From positions 38,933-102,932 of the forward strand of contig JAHZLQ010000007.1 of assembly GCA_022599775.1 (NCBI GenBank): a DNA stretch of 64,000 nt, given 5' to 3'. Positions 41,030-50,293 of this stretch are shown piece by piece. Source of the DNA: Gammaproteobacteria bacterium. GTDB lineage: Bacteria; Pseudomonadota; Gammaproteobacteria; Nevskiales; Nevskiaceae. Within the stretch, counting starts at the first letter, position 1. Each line of letters starts with the position of its first letter. The notes under the pieces are model-generated. The model saw only the letters and a program-made list of their open reading frames with translations. It had not been told where the DNA came from and ran no database searches. The translations under genes and the position numbers were made by a program.

Positions 41030-42486
41030 GCCGTCCGCAAGCATGGCCCCTGGGCGCCGGTTTGCTGGTGTCGCTGTGTCTGAATGCCTGCGTGGCGCCG
41101 CTGGAACTCGATCGCAGTCTGGCGATGCCGACCCAGTACGACGAAGCGGCGGCGCCCCACACCACCGTTTCGCCCGAGTTGCAGCACTGGTGGCGTCGCT
41201 TCGATGATCCGCTGCTGGCGCAGTTGGTGGAACGCGCCGTGGCGCACAACTACGACGTGCGCATCGCCCTGGCGTCGGTGCAGTCCGCGCGGGCACAGGC
41301 GCTGCGCGCGCAGTCGGCGCTGCTACCGCAGATTGGCGCCGCGGCCTCTGCCGACCGTTACTGGATCGACCCGGACAACGAGCAGCTTGCGCAACAGGGC
41401 TACGACGAGTTCCGCGTCGACCAGTGGCAGCTTGCACTGCAGACCTCGTGGGAAGTGGATCTGTTCGGCTCCACCCGCCTGCGGCTGCAGGCCGCGCAAC
41501 AACAGCAGCTCGCCAGCCTGGCCGAGGTGCACGCCACGCGCCTGTCGATCGCCGCCAGCGTTGCCCAGACCTATTTCGAGCTGCGTGCGACCGATCTGCG
41601 CATGGACAATCTGCGGCAGGGGCGCGACATCGCCCGCCAGTTCGCCGACATCGCCGCGCGCTTGTTCGAAAGCGGTGACGTGGGTCGCGAGGACCTGATC
41701 TCGTCACGGGCGGAACTCGACAACACCGACGCACAGCTCGCGGAGTTGCGGCACAACCGCACGCGCCTGCGTCTGAGCCTGGAGCGACTCTGCGGCGAGC
41801 TGCCCGGCTCACTCGAGGGTGAACTGCCGGTCATCGCTGCGCTGCCGCAGCTGCCGCCGGCCGTGGCGCCCGGGCAACCGGTGGACCTGCTGATGCGGCG
41901 TCCGGACCTGATGGCCCTGCAGGCGCAGGTGCGGGCGGCCACCGCGCAAAGTAGCGCTGCGCGTCGCGAACTCTGGCCCAGTCTCAACATCAGCGGTGTG
42001 CTGGCGCGCAGTGGGCTGTACCTCGACGGCGACAAGCTCGGTCTGACCGATATGGCGCAGTTGTCGGCTTCGATGAGCCTGCCGCTGATCGACTTCGGCG
42101 CCCGTCGCGCCACGATTGAGCTGGCCGACAGCAATGCGCGGCAGGCGATGCTCCGCTTCGAGAGCCGCGTCCTGCAGGCGATACAGGAGGTCGAGGAGGC
42201 ATTGTCGGCGCAGCACAGCGGTGCGCGGCGGGTGGCCCGCCTGCGAGCGGCGGTCGGCCGCCGTGACGAGGTGCTTGCAATCGCCCTGCGCCGTTATCAG
42301 GTGGGCGACGGTGCCCGGCCGGATGTGCTGCAAGCGCGGCGCGAGCTGCTCGACAGTCGCGATGCGCTGCTCGGCGCGCGCCTGTCGCTGCTCGAAGCGC
42401 AGTTGCAGCTTTACCGCGCGCTCGGTGGCGGCTGGGAGCCTTTGATGACTCAGTTCGAACCGACCGCCGCCGACGATTCCGGCTGA
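41023..42486 (+). CDS. Outer-membrane efflux channel (TolC/OprM-NodT family lipoprotein)
   Basis: The protein has 487 residues. The signal has a LNAC lipobox (Cys23). Features include LQHWWRRFDDPLLAQLVERA near the N-terminus, long helices of the alpha-barrel, and the two-repeat structure with PDLMALQAQVRAATAQ mid-protein, typical of NodT-type channels. It completes the MFP-RND-OMF operon and overlaps the transporter stop by seven bases. The product would form the trimeric outer-membrane exit duct. Confidence 0.9.
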   Translation: MLSRPQAWPLGAGLLVSLCLNACVAPLELDRSLAMPTQYDEAAAPHTTVSPELQHWWRRFDDPLLAQLVERAVAHNYDVRIALASVQSARAQALRAQSALLPQIGAAASADRYWIDPDNEQLAQQGYDEFRVDQWQLALQTSWEVDLFGSTRLRLQAAQQQQLASLAEVHATRLSIAASVAQTYFELRATDLRMDNLRQGRDIARQFADIAARLFESGDVGREDLISSRAELDNTDAQLAELRHNRTRLRLSLERLCGELPGSLEGELPVIAALPQLPPAVAPGQPVDLLMRRPDLMALQAQVRAATAQSSAARRELWPSLNISGVLARSGLYLDGDKLGLTDMAQLSASMSLPLIDFGARRATIELADSNARQAMLRFESRVLQAIQEVEEALSAQHSGARRVARLRAAVGRRDEVLAIALRRYQVGDGARPDVLQARRELLDSRDALLGARLSLLEAQLQLYRALGGGWEPLMTQFEPTAADDSG

Positions 42487-42560
42487 GGCCGCGCCGGCCG
42501 ACGCGGGATCGTCAAGTTGCGGCTTTACAGTCTTGGCAGACCGGAGCAGGACTGGATGCC

Positions 42561-43484
42561 ATGAACCAAAAGACGCCGCCCTTGCAGGCGATACAGGCCT
42601 TCGTCACGGCCGTGCATGCGCCCAGCTTTCGGGTCGCCGCCGAGGTGCTGGCGCTGAGCCCTTCGGCCTTGTCGCGGCGCATCGCGACGCTGGAGCGCTA
42701 TCTGGGAGTCCGGTTGTACGACCGTACCGGTGCGCGCCCACGGCTGACGGCGGCCGGGAGTGCCTACAGCCAGCGCATCGCCCCCGCGCTGGACCTGATC
42801 CGGCGCGCCTCGCTGGAGCTGCGCGAATGCACGGAGGGCGGTCCGCTGCGTTTGCAGGTTTCGCAGTCCCTGGCGATGAACTGGCTGATGCCGCAGCTAC
42901 CGATCCTCAATGCGGAATGCCGTGAAGTGAATCTGGCACTGACGATCGGCCGTGAACTTGGGCCGATCTATACCGGCGCCTGTGAAGTCGGCGTGTTCGC
43001 GGTCCCCCGGGAATTGCATGGCCTGCCGGCCGAAACCCTGCTGTCGCTGGATACCGCCGTGATCTCGGCACCGGTGATGGTGGATGGACCGCCACCGACG
43101 ACAGCCAGCGAGATTGCCGGTCACACCTTGCTGGCGCCCAGCGATCCGCCTTCGGTGTGGTCGCGCTGGTTGCCCGAACCGGCTGCCACATCGCCGCAGC
43201 TCTACGACACCATCGCGATGAGCTACGAGGCCACTGCGGCGGGCCTCGGTCTGGGTTTGGGCATGCAGCTGCACGTGGATCGCTATCTGCGTGACGATCG
43301 GCTGCGCTTCTGCCTGCCGGAGTCGCGCCCCAGCGGCTACGCCTATGCACTGGTCTACGCCAGTGAAGCGGTGCAGCGGCGCGCCGATGTGCGCCGCGTC
43401 TGTGACTGGTTGCATGCGGCGGCGGCCCGATCCCGGCTCGCCTTCGAATCCGCCTTAGGGGCGACATCACTGGCCTCAGTTTGA
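42561..43484 (+). CDS. LysR-family transcriptional regulator
   Basis: The protein has 307 residues. The N-terminal winged HTH (SFRVAAEVLALSPSALSRRIATLERYLGVRLYDR, about residues 20-52) is characteristic. The C-terminal effector domain starts near residue 90 and is of the GcvA-like type. It lies 74 bases after the efflux operon on the same strand and is the likely regulator of it, though LysR regulators are more often divergent. Its last nine bases overlap the 3' end of the convergent phosphoesterase gene. Confidence 0.88.
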   Translation: MNQKTPPLQAIQAFVTAVHAPSFRVAAEVLALSPSALSRRIATLERYLGVRLYDRTGARPRLTAAGSAYSQRIAPALDLIRRASLELRECTEGGPLRLQVSQSLAMNWLMPQLPILNAECREVNLALTIGRELGPIYTGACEVGVFAVPRELHGLPAETLLSLDTAVISAPVMVDGPPPTTASEIAGHTLLAPSDPPSVWSRWLPEPAATSPQLYDTIAMSYEATAAGLGLGLGMQLHVDRYLRDDRLRFCLPESRPSGYAYALVYASEAVQRRADVRRVCDWLHAAAARSRLAFESALGATSLASV

Positions 43485-44501
43485 GGGTCCTGGCCGCAGC
43501 AACAGTCCCGGGCTGGACGTGTCTGCGTAGCCCTCCAGCGGTACGAATCCGCTGAGCAACAAATTGGCGTAGTCCGGTCCTTGTCTGCCCATCGTCACCA
43601 TCAGCAGATGATCCATGCTGCGTGGAGAATCCGGTTGGTGCAGTTCACCACCGGCCGTGCCGAGCGTGAAATAGTCGCGTCCCTGGCGCACTTCGTGGGC
43701 GTAGACGTGGGTATGCCCGGCGATCACGGTGTAGGGACGATCGGCCAGCCGGGACTCCAGTTGCGCGAAGCGCTCGTCGGCATAGGCGCCGCGCCACGCC
43801 GGCTTGTGCAGCATCACGAAGGTCCAGCGCACGTCGTGGTTGTCGGCCAGCACCTGCTCGAAATAGTTCAGTTGTGTCGCCGAGATCGCGGTCTTCATCA
43901 GCGGGCCGGCACGCTGCGCGAAGCGCTGATGCAAGCTGGCCGCCTGTTCCGGGTCGCTGGCGCGCAGTTCGTTGGCTCGCTGGTTCATCGCCAGCAGTTC
44001 GTCGATTTCCGACTGCGGCGCGGATGGCGGTGGATCCTCGGTGTCCAGAATCAGGAACAGCACATCGTCCTGACGAAAAGCGCTGTAGCTGGCGCCGAGA
44101 TGGTCGCGCCACCACGCCAGCATCTGCGGATTGGACAGGTCGTGGTTGCCCGGCACCAGCACCAGCGGCGCGTCCAGCGTGCGGGCATCCGCGAGCACTT
44201 CGTGCCACTGTTGTGCGATGCGTTGCGGATCGTCGGTATAGCCCTCGACGAGATCGCCGACATTGATCACCAGGTCCGGGTGCAGCAGACGCGTGCGTTC
44301 GATGGCTTGTGCGAAGACGCCGGCGCGATGGCCGCCGGTGCGGTCGCCGAGCACCACGAAGCGCAGTCCGGCGGGGTCCGCTCGCTGCGCTTCGATCACG
44401 GCGGGCGCATGCTCCGAATCCAGCGGCATCGGTCCGGCCTGTGCGGCGGCGCAGGCGAGCACCAAGATCGACAGTGCCAGCCGTCTGCACCTAGCGGCCA
44501 T
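43476..44501 (-). CDS. Exported calcineurin-like metallophosphoesterase
   Basis: The protein has 341 residues with a signal peptide cut near AAAQAG. Metal motifs are in order: LGDRTGG (the usual D-x-H is D-x-T here, so the His ligand is missing or replaced), INVGDLVEG, VPGNHD, MLHKPAW and GHTHVY. The remaining ligands support a working binuclear phosphoesterase. Its start overlaps the stop of the TonB receptor gene by eleven bases, so the two are cotranscribed and probably coupled. A periplasmic hydrolase beside a TonB receptor suggests processing of an imported phosphorylated nutrient. It is convergent with the LysR gene. Confidence 0.82.
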   Translation of the reverse strand: MAARCRRLALSILVLACAAAQAGPMPLDSEHAPAVIEAQRADPAGLRFVVLGDRTGGHRAGVFAQAIERTRLLHPDLVINVGDLVEGYTDDPQRIAQQWHEVLADARTLDAPLVLVPGNHDLSNPQMLAWWRDHLGASYSAFRQDDVLFLILDTEDPPPSAPQSEIDELLAMNQRANELRASDPEQAASLHQRFAQRAGPLMKTAISATQLNYFEQVLADNHDVRWTFVMLHKPAWRGAYADERFAQLESRLADRPYTVIAGHTHVYAHEVRQGRDYFTLGTAGGELHQPDSPRSMDHLLMVTMGRQGPDYANLLLSGFVPLEGYADTSSPGLLLRPGPSN

Positions 44502-46731
44502 AGCGCAGACTCGCGCCGAGCCCGAGCATGCGCGGCAGGCCGTACTGGTCGGTGATCATCGCGCCCAGCGGACGGCGGCTGTAGGTCCGGTAGTCCTCGT
44601 CCGTGAGGTTGCGGCCCCACAGGTAGAGGCTCCATCGCTCGCTGATCGGCGCCATGCCGATGCGTGCGCCGAACAGCGTGACGTCTTCTGCGGCGAGGTC
44701 GGGATTGTTGGCGACCTCGCGGAACGAGCCGTCCGTATGCGAGACGTTGACGTTGGCGAATCCGACCAGGCTGGCCCCCACGGGTACGCGGTAGTCCACG
44801 GCCACGTTGGCGGTCCATTCCGGCGCGTTCGGCAGTTCGTTGCCGATGCGCGCGGCCGCTTCCTCGGGGCTGGCGCTGTCCCAGTCGGTGATCTCGGTGG
44901 ACAGCAGGCTGCTGCCGAGGGTGATCTCCAGTGCGGCGCTGGGTGTCCAGCGCAGCTCCAGTTCGGCGCCGTAGGCTTCCGAGGCCGCTGCATTCTGGAT
45001 GATGGCCTCGGTGACGCCGCCGCCGATGTCGATCGTGGCCTGCACCTGCTTGTCGCTGTAGTCGTAGTAGAAGGCGCTGAGGGCCAGGAACAGGCGGCGG
45101 TCCAGCAGCGTGCGCTTGAGGCCGGTTTCGTAGGCGCGGAGCTTTTCGGCATCGTACGGCAAGGTCGCGCTTTCGGAGGTGATCAGCGAACCGTCGAAGC
45201 CGCCGCTCTTGAAGCCGAGACTGGCACTGGCATACAGCAGCAATCCCGCGCGCGGGGCATAGTCCAGCGCCAGCCGGCCGGTGGTCTGAGAATCGCTGTA
45301 CTCGCGGTCCACGTCGATCGTCTGCGGCAGGATCGCCGCCGCGCTGGACACGCCCCAGGGGTCGCGATCGCGCGTGCCGCCGCGATAGCGCTTGGTCTCG
45401 TCGGTGTAGCGCAGGCCGGTGGTCAGCTTCCAGCGCGGCGCGAAACTCCATTCATCGTGGGCGAACAGCGCCCAGGACTCGTCATCCTCGACGAATCCCG
45501 TATCGATCACGGTCTTGAGCACGTCGACGATGTTGATGTCCTTGTCGAAATCGATGCGGTCGCGCGAGGCGAAGGCGCCCAGCACCCAGAAGTGCGCGCC
45601 GTCGCCGGCCGAGGCCAGACGCAGCTCCTGGGTGACCGATGACAGATCCTCGTAGAAATCACCATCGGTGATGCGGTAGGGCGAACCGTCCTCCTGCACG
45701 AAGTAGCGGTCGATCGCCTCGTAGCCGGTCACTGAACTGAAGCGCAGCCCGTTCAATTGCGCATTGACGCGCAGCACGCCGCCCTGCTGGTTCGACAGGG
45801 AATCGTTCTCGCGATTGCCGTAGACCGTGTATGGATCGTCCGACGGCGGCACGAAGCCCAGGGCGTCCATGTTGCGCAGTTTGTCGATCGGCACCTCCGA
45901 CTGATCGCGCGCGCCATGCACGCTGAGGTCCGCGTCCAGCCAGGCCGTCGGCGCCCAGGCCAGCGAGGCACGAAAGGCCAGCTGATCGAGATCGCCGTAA
46001 TGGCGATCCTGGTCCAGCGGCGGAATCGCCGGAACCGTGCCGGGGTCCGGCGAATAGCCTTCGCTGATGCCATTGGGACCACGACTGTCCTGATGACCGC
46101 CGCCCTGCCGCGTGTAGATCGCCAGTCGTCCATTGAGCTGCGAGGACAGCGCGCCGGTGATGGACTGGCGGTACTCGAACGCATCATCGCTGCCGTATTC
46201 GGCGTTGGCCTGGAACCCCGATTCGGCAGAGGGGCGCGCGGTCACGATGTTGACCGCGCCGGCCGTGCTGTTGCGGCCGTAGAGCGTGCCTTGTGGGCCT
46301 TTCAGGACCTCGATGCGTTCGATGTCGAACAGCGGAAAGCTCATGTAGGCGCTGGAGGCGTGGTAGATCTCGTCGACGTGCACCGCGACGGAGGGATTGT
46401 TGTTGCTCCAGATGATCGTCGAGCCGATGCCGCGGATCGTGAACACCGGATTGCCACTGCCGATGCCGGGGCTGACCTGCAGGCCGGGCGTGAAATCGGC
46501 GAGCCGGTCGAAGGTATCGATGTGCAGGGCATCCAGCAGTTCTTGATCGAGCACGCTGATGCTCAGGCCCACGTCTTCCACGGACTGGTCACGCCGTTGT
46601 GCCGTGACCACCACGTTTTCCAGACGGGTGTCGTCCGTGTCCGCCTGTGCGGATGTCGGACCCAGTACCGCGAGGCAGGCTCCCAACAGGATCGTGCCGT
46701 GTTCCAGTCCCCGCTTGCGCCCCCGAACCAT
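44491..46731 (-). CDS. TonB-dependent outer-membrane receptor
   Basis: The protein has 746 residues. The signal peptide ends at TSAQA (about residue 30). A TonB-box-like VVVTAQRR follows, then the plug domain with TPGLQVSPGIGSGNPVFTIRG, IEVLKGPQGTLYGRNSTAGAVNI, and a beta-barrel ending in LGASLRYGR. There is no N-terminal STN signalling domain, so it is a transport-only receptor. It resembles the broad iron-complex/organic-nutrient group and the ligand is not predictable. The coupled phosphoesterase downstream argues against a simple siderophore role. The promoter should lie within 46732-46887, where I see no clear box. Confidence 0.9.
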   Translation of the reverse strand: MVRGRKRGLEHGTILLGACLAVLGPTSAQADTDDTRLENVVVTAQRRDQSVEDVGLSISVLDQELLDALHIDTFDRLADFTPGLQVSPGIGSGNPVFTIRGIGSTIIWSNNNPSVAVHVDEIYHASSAYMSFPLFDIERIEVLKGPQGTLYGRNSTAGAVNIVTARPSAESGFQANAEYGSDDAFEYRQSITGALSSQLNGRLAIYTRQGGGHQDSRGPNGISEGYSPDPGTVPAIPPLDQDRHYGDLDQLAFRASLAWAPTAWLDADLSVHGARDQSEVPIDKLRNMDALGFVPPSDDPYTVYGNRENDSLSNQQGGVLRVNAQLNGLRFSSVTGYEAIDRYFVQEDGSPYRITDGDFYEDLSSVTQELRLASAGDGAHFWVLGAFASRDRIDFDKDINIVDVLKTVIDTGFVEDDESWALFAHDEWSFAPRWKLTTGLRYTDETKRYRGGTRDRDPWGVSSAAAILPQTIDVDREYSDSQTTGRLALDYAPRAGLLLYASASLGFKSGGFDGSLITSESATLPYDAEKLRAYETGLKRTLLDRRLFLALSAFYYDYSDKQVQATIDIGGGVTEAIIQNAAASEAYGAELELRWTPSAALEITLGSSLLSTEITDWDSASPEEAAARIGNELPNAPEWTANVAVDYRVPVGASLVGFANVNVSHTDGSFREVANNPDLAAEDVTLFGARIGMAPISERWSLYLWGRNLTDEDYRTYSRRPLGAMITDQYGLPRMLGLGASLRYGR

Positions 46732-46887
46732 GTGCCGCCCTCCCTATGGATTCAAACCGTGAGTTCACGGCGCGGAAGCCTAGGTGGAGGATGGCCCGGC
46801 GAAAATCGCAGCGTGTGCACTGTGCGTTGCGGCGCATGCACGGCATGACCGTACGATGACGGTCACCCGGCGTAGGTGGCCTGCGAT

Positions 46888-47211
46888 TCAGCCGCGGGGC
46901 AGCAGCAGATCGTCGGTCACTTCCATTGCGGCAATCAGTTCGCCCGGTTTGGATTCGGGCTCCAGGGAATTGATGAACATCGCACGCGCTTCGGGATCGT
47001 CATAGACCATCTTCGCGTCGAAGGCCTTCTGCCAACTGGCCTTGTCGGGCCATTCGGCATAGCCGAGATAACGGCCCTGCTCGTCGCGATGCAGGCGCGA
47101 GCCGAACGAGCCATAGATGCGCGTGATGGCGCGGGTGCCACGGCGCCAGGCTTCGCGAAACTGTTCCTCGTATCCCGGTTTCACGGTCCAGCGGTAGACG
47201 GCGACGTACAT
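46888..47211 (-). CDS. Small antibiotic biosynthesis monooxygenase (ABM)-like protein
   Basis: The protein has 107 residues from ATG 47211, which has AGGAG eight bases upstream. The ferredoxin-like alpha+beta ABM pattern is visible: YVAVYRWTVKPGYEEQF, then a helix FREAWRRGTRAI, GSFGSRLHRDEQGRYLGYAEWPD, and KASWQKAF. Members are often heme- or quinone-related oxygenases or simply dimeric stress proteins. No catalytic residue can be asserted. It lies upstream of the TonB receptor on the same strand with a 156-base gap, so it may share its transcript. Confidence 0.72.
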   Translation of the reverse strand: MYVAVYRWTVKPGYEEQFREAWRRGTRAITRIYGSFGSRLHRDEQGRYLGYAEWPDKASWQKAFDAKMVYDDPEARAMFINSLEPESKPGELIAAMEVTDDLLLPRG

Positions 47212-47476
47212 GCGGCAAACTCCTGAATCCGGTCGGTCGCGGCCCATTCTAGGAGCGGCCGCCTCATCACCGGCTGAACGACGCTGCGTTGGGTGCGTGT
47301 TGTGATTTTTCGCGTCCCCGTGCGAATGATGGTGCATGCGCTGAACCGGTCTCGTCGATCCACATCGTCATCACCTGATCACATCGCTTTCGTAATCTGG
47401 GCGGCTTCGTGGGGGCGCCTTGATGCGGGGTGTCGGCCACCTTCGTGAATACGATCAACGTGCCGGAGATGCGCGT

Positions 47477-50290
47477 ATGAATGGCCTTTGGGGGCAGCAA
47501 GGTGCGGCGGTGGACGCCCGTCGCAAGCCTGGGTTCGGTCTGCTGGTTCTGGTTCTTTTGAGTCTGGCGGCCTGTGGCGGCAGTGGTAGTGGCAGCGGTG
47601 GCGGTGATGTCGATGACCCGGGGCCGACGCCGCCCGGTGAATCCGCCATCTTGAAGGTGACGGCGAGCCTGATCGGTCAGGGTCAGATTGTGAGTTCGCC
47701 GCGCAAGACGGACTGTTTCGATCGCTGCACGTACGCGTTCGAACCGGCGGCGGGCGCGAGCCTGCTGGCCGTGCCCGCGCGTGGATACGCCTTTGCGGGC
47801 TGGGAAGGCGCCTGCGCAGACCCGCAGTCCGCCGTCTGTGTGTTGCCGGACGAGGGCGAACTCGAACTGCGGGCCCGTTTCGATCCGGCACCGCAGGATC
47901 TCTCCGGCGCGCTCTGGCGCGAAGGCGATCTGCACACCCATTCCGATCACAGCTCGGACGGAAGCCTGGGTCGCCAGACTCTGGACGATGCGGCACCGGG
48001 CAATATGCCGCTGGCGGACATCATCGGTCTGGCCGAAACGCTGGCCGTGGATTTCCTGCCGATCACCGACCATCGCACCTACGACCAGCACTATGACCCG
48101 GACTGGGAATCGGACAGCGTGCTGTTGCTGCCGGGCGAGGAGGCCAACGGCCGGCCACATGCCACCGTGCATGGCGCGATCGACACCATCGATCAGAACG
48201 CCGATGTCGAAGGCGCCAGCGCGACTCGTGTGGTGCAGGAATCGATCTGGCTCGCGCACAGCCAGGGCGCGGCCTGGGTCACCGCGCATCCGGATCGCGA
48301 TCTGATCGACGAGGATGGCAACATCGATCCGCGCGCGGACGCGGTAGGAATCGATCTGGTGGAAATCTGGAACCGGGCCGAAAACGCGGAGCTGGAAATC
48401 GACTATGCGGAGAACCGCTGGAACGCCGGTTACCGGTTCGGCATCGCCGGCGCCAGCGACAATCATTTCAAGGAACTGTGGGCGCTCGGCGGCACGCCAG
48501 CGCGGCCCTCGACCGAAGTGCTGACGCCGGTGCTCAGGGAGCGCGCCCTGGTCGATGGGCTGCGCGCCGGGCGGACCGACGTGTTCTCGCGCGACATCGC
48601 CTCACCGCGCGTTCACATCGAAGCGGACTTCGATGACGACGGGATCTTCGAGGTGCAGGCCGGTGAGGAAGTCTTCGTCCCGGCGGGCACGCCGGGCGTA
48701 TTGCGCGTGCATCTCGACCAGGGCCTGGGCAGCCGCCTGCGGGTTTATCAGTCGCCCGGACGCAGTGCCCCGCCGTTGGCGGATGTCGTGGCGGCCGGCA
48801 CGATCGGTGGTGAGGATCTGCTGATCGACATCGTCGCCGGCAGCGAACCCAGCTGGTATCGCGCCGAAGTACGCAGCGTCGGTCTGGCGGAACCGGCGAG
48901 CCTGCTGCTCGGCACCTTGCTGGGGCCCTACGATCTCGAAAACATCTTCCAGGAATTGCTGGCGCAGCTGCGCGCGCTCAGCTCGCCGATCTTCGTTTCC
49001 TCCGGGCCGGTGGCGCCGGTCGGCGACGCCTTGCCGCCGCCCGACGCGGGCAGGGACGACGGCGCCGAATACGCCTTGGGCGCGCGCGGCCAGTTCGCCG
49101 GTTTCGCGGATGCGGCTTTCGATGCCGCCAGCGGCCGTTTGCACGTCGTCGCCGAAGTTCACGACGAAACCGATACCGGCCTTGAGTACAGTGCGCGTCA
49201 GGAGGACGGCCGCTGGCTGGCACCGCAGCCGCTAGCGGATTCCGACAGCGCACGTTTTCCGCGCCTTGCGGTGCGTGGCGATGATGTGGCGGTGGTCTGG
49301 CAGGACGAGCGCGCGGGGCAGCTGCCGCACCGTCCGGCGATCCGCCTGCGGCTCAGCCACGACGGCGGCGTGAGTTTCGGTCCGGACATCGAGGTCCGTG
49401 CGGTGGATGGCCGCGCCATGCATCCGGACGTGGCGCTCGCGCCGGATGGCACGGTGCATGTGGTCTGGCAGGAAATCCGGCGCGGCGTTCCGTTTGACGT
49501 GTGGTACGCGCCCGTGGACGCTTCCGGCGTCGTCGGTTCGCCGCTGAATCTCAGCGCCGCCGACAAGTCCTTCGAAGCGGCGTCCCTCACCGATTCGCGC
49601 AGTGCCCGTTATCCGGCCTCGGTGCGGCCCGCGATCGCGGTCGACGCGCAGGGCGCTCCGGTTGTGGTCTGGCAGGACGACCGTTTTGATCCCGATCCGC
49701 TCTGGACCGGTCAGGCCGACACCGGCGAAGGCACCGACCCGGACGATTGGCAGGTCGCCATGCTGCGCATCGACGGCGCCGTGTCCGAGCCGCAATACCT
49801 GGGCGCCGCCGATGCCGCCGATCGTCATCCGGACGTCACCGTGGATGCCGCCGGCGTCATTCACGTGGTCTGGGACAGCAAGGCGCTGTCCTCGTCCGGC
49901 GTGAATCTGCGCGTGCTCGCCGCCGCCTTGGCGCCGGATGCCCTGGCTTTTGGTGAGCCGACCGCGGTCGGCTTCGAGCCTCAATCCTCGGCACGCCAAC
50001 CGCGCCTCGGTGTGGATGCCGACGGCACGGCGCGGCTGGCCTGGTTCGACAGCCGCAGTGCCGATTGGCGCTGGCGCGTAATGAGCGCGAAGTACATCGG
50101 CAGCGCCTGGTCCGAGGTGCGCCTGATCGACGGTCGCGGCGTCAATACCTGGCCGGTGCCGGCCGGTCCCTACATCACGTTTTCCAGCACGCGCAACGCG
50201 CGCCGCCAGCAGCGCGACCGCACGCAGCAGGTCTATGTGCTGGGCGCCGATACCACAGCGGCCATCACGCCGGTTCCGGTCGGGGAATAG
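47477..50290 (+). CDS. PHP-domain metallohydrolase lipoprotein with InlB-like repeat and beta-propeller
   Basis: The protein has 937 residues from ATG 47477 (GGAG upstream). The lipobox is LAAC (Cys33), followed by a Gly/Ser linker. An InlB-type bacterial repeat is at about 60-135 (GYAFAGWEGAC). The PHP hydrolase has its metal motifs: GDLHTHSDHSSDGS, ITDHRTYD, PGEEANG, TAHPDRD and GASDNH (about 150-345). The C-terminal 400 residues hold at least five VVWQD-type repeats (AVVWQDERAG, VHVVWQEIRRG, VVVWQDDRF and others), as in exoprotein beta-propellers. The PHP core resembles CehA/McbA-family enzymes. It is a surface phosphoesterase or esterase of unknown substrate, and the first of three adjacent PHP lipoproteins. 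Confidence 0.8.
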   Translation: MNGLWGQQGAAVDARRKPGFGLLVLVLLSLAACGGSGSGSGGGDVDDPGPTPPGESAILKVTASLIGQGQIVSSPRKTDCFDRCTYAFEPAAGASLLAVPARGYAFAGWEGACADPQSAVCVLPDEGELELRARFDPAPQDLSGALWREGDLHTHSDHSSDGSLGRQTLDDAAPGNMPLADIIGLAETLAVDFLPITDHRTYDQHYDPDWESDSVLLLPGEEANGRPHATVHGAIDTIDQNADVEGASATRVVQESIWLAHSQGAAWVTAHPDRDLIDEDGNIDPRADAVGIDLVEIWNRAENAELEIDYAENRWNAGYRFGIAGASDNHFKELWALGGTPARPSTEVLTPVLRERALVDGLRAGRTDVFSRDIASPRVHIEADFDDDGIFEVQAGEEVFVPAGTPGVLRVHLDQGLGSRLRVYQSPGRSAPPLADVVAAGTIGGEDLLIDIVAGSEPSWYRAEVRSVGLAEPASLLLGTLLGPYDLENIFQELLAQLRALSSPIFVSSGPVAPVGDALPPPDAGRDDGAEYALGARGQFAGFADAAFDAASGRLHVVAEVHDETDTGLEYSARQEDGRWLAPQPLADSDSARFPRLAVRGDDVAVVWQDERAGQLPHRPAIRLRLSHDGGVSFGPDIEVRAVDGRAMHPDVALAPDGTVHVVWQEIRRGVPFDVWYAPVDASGVVGSPLNLSAADKSFEAASLTDSRSARYPASVRPAIAVDAQGAPVVVWQDDRFDPDPLWTGQADTGEGTDPDDWQVAMLRIDGAVSEPQYLGAADAADRHPDVTVDAAGVIHVVWDSKALSSSGVNLRVLAAALAPDALAFGEPTAVGFEPQSSARQPRLGVDADGTARLAWFDSRSADWRWRVMSAKYIGSAWSEVRLIDGRGVNTWPVPAGPYITFSSTRNARRQQRDRTQQVYVLGADTTAAITPVPVGE

Positions 50291-50293
50291 TCC

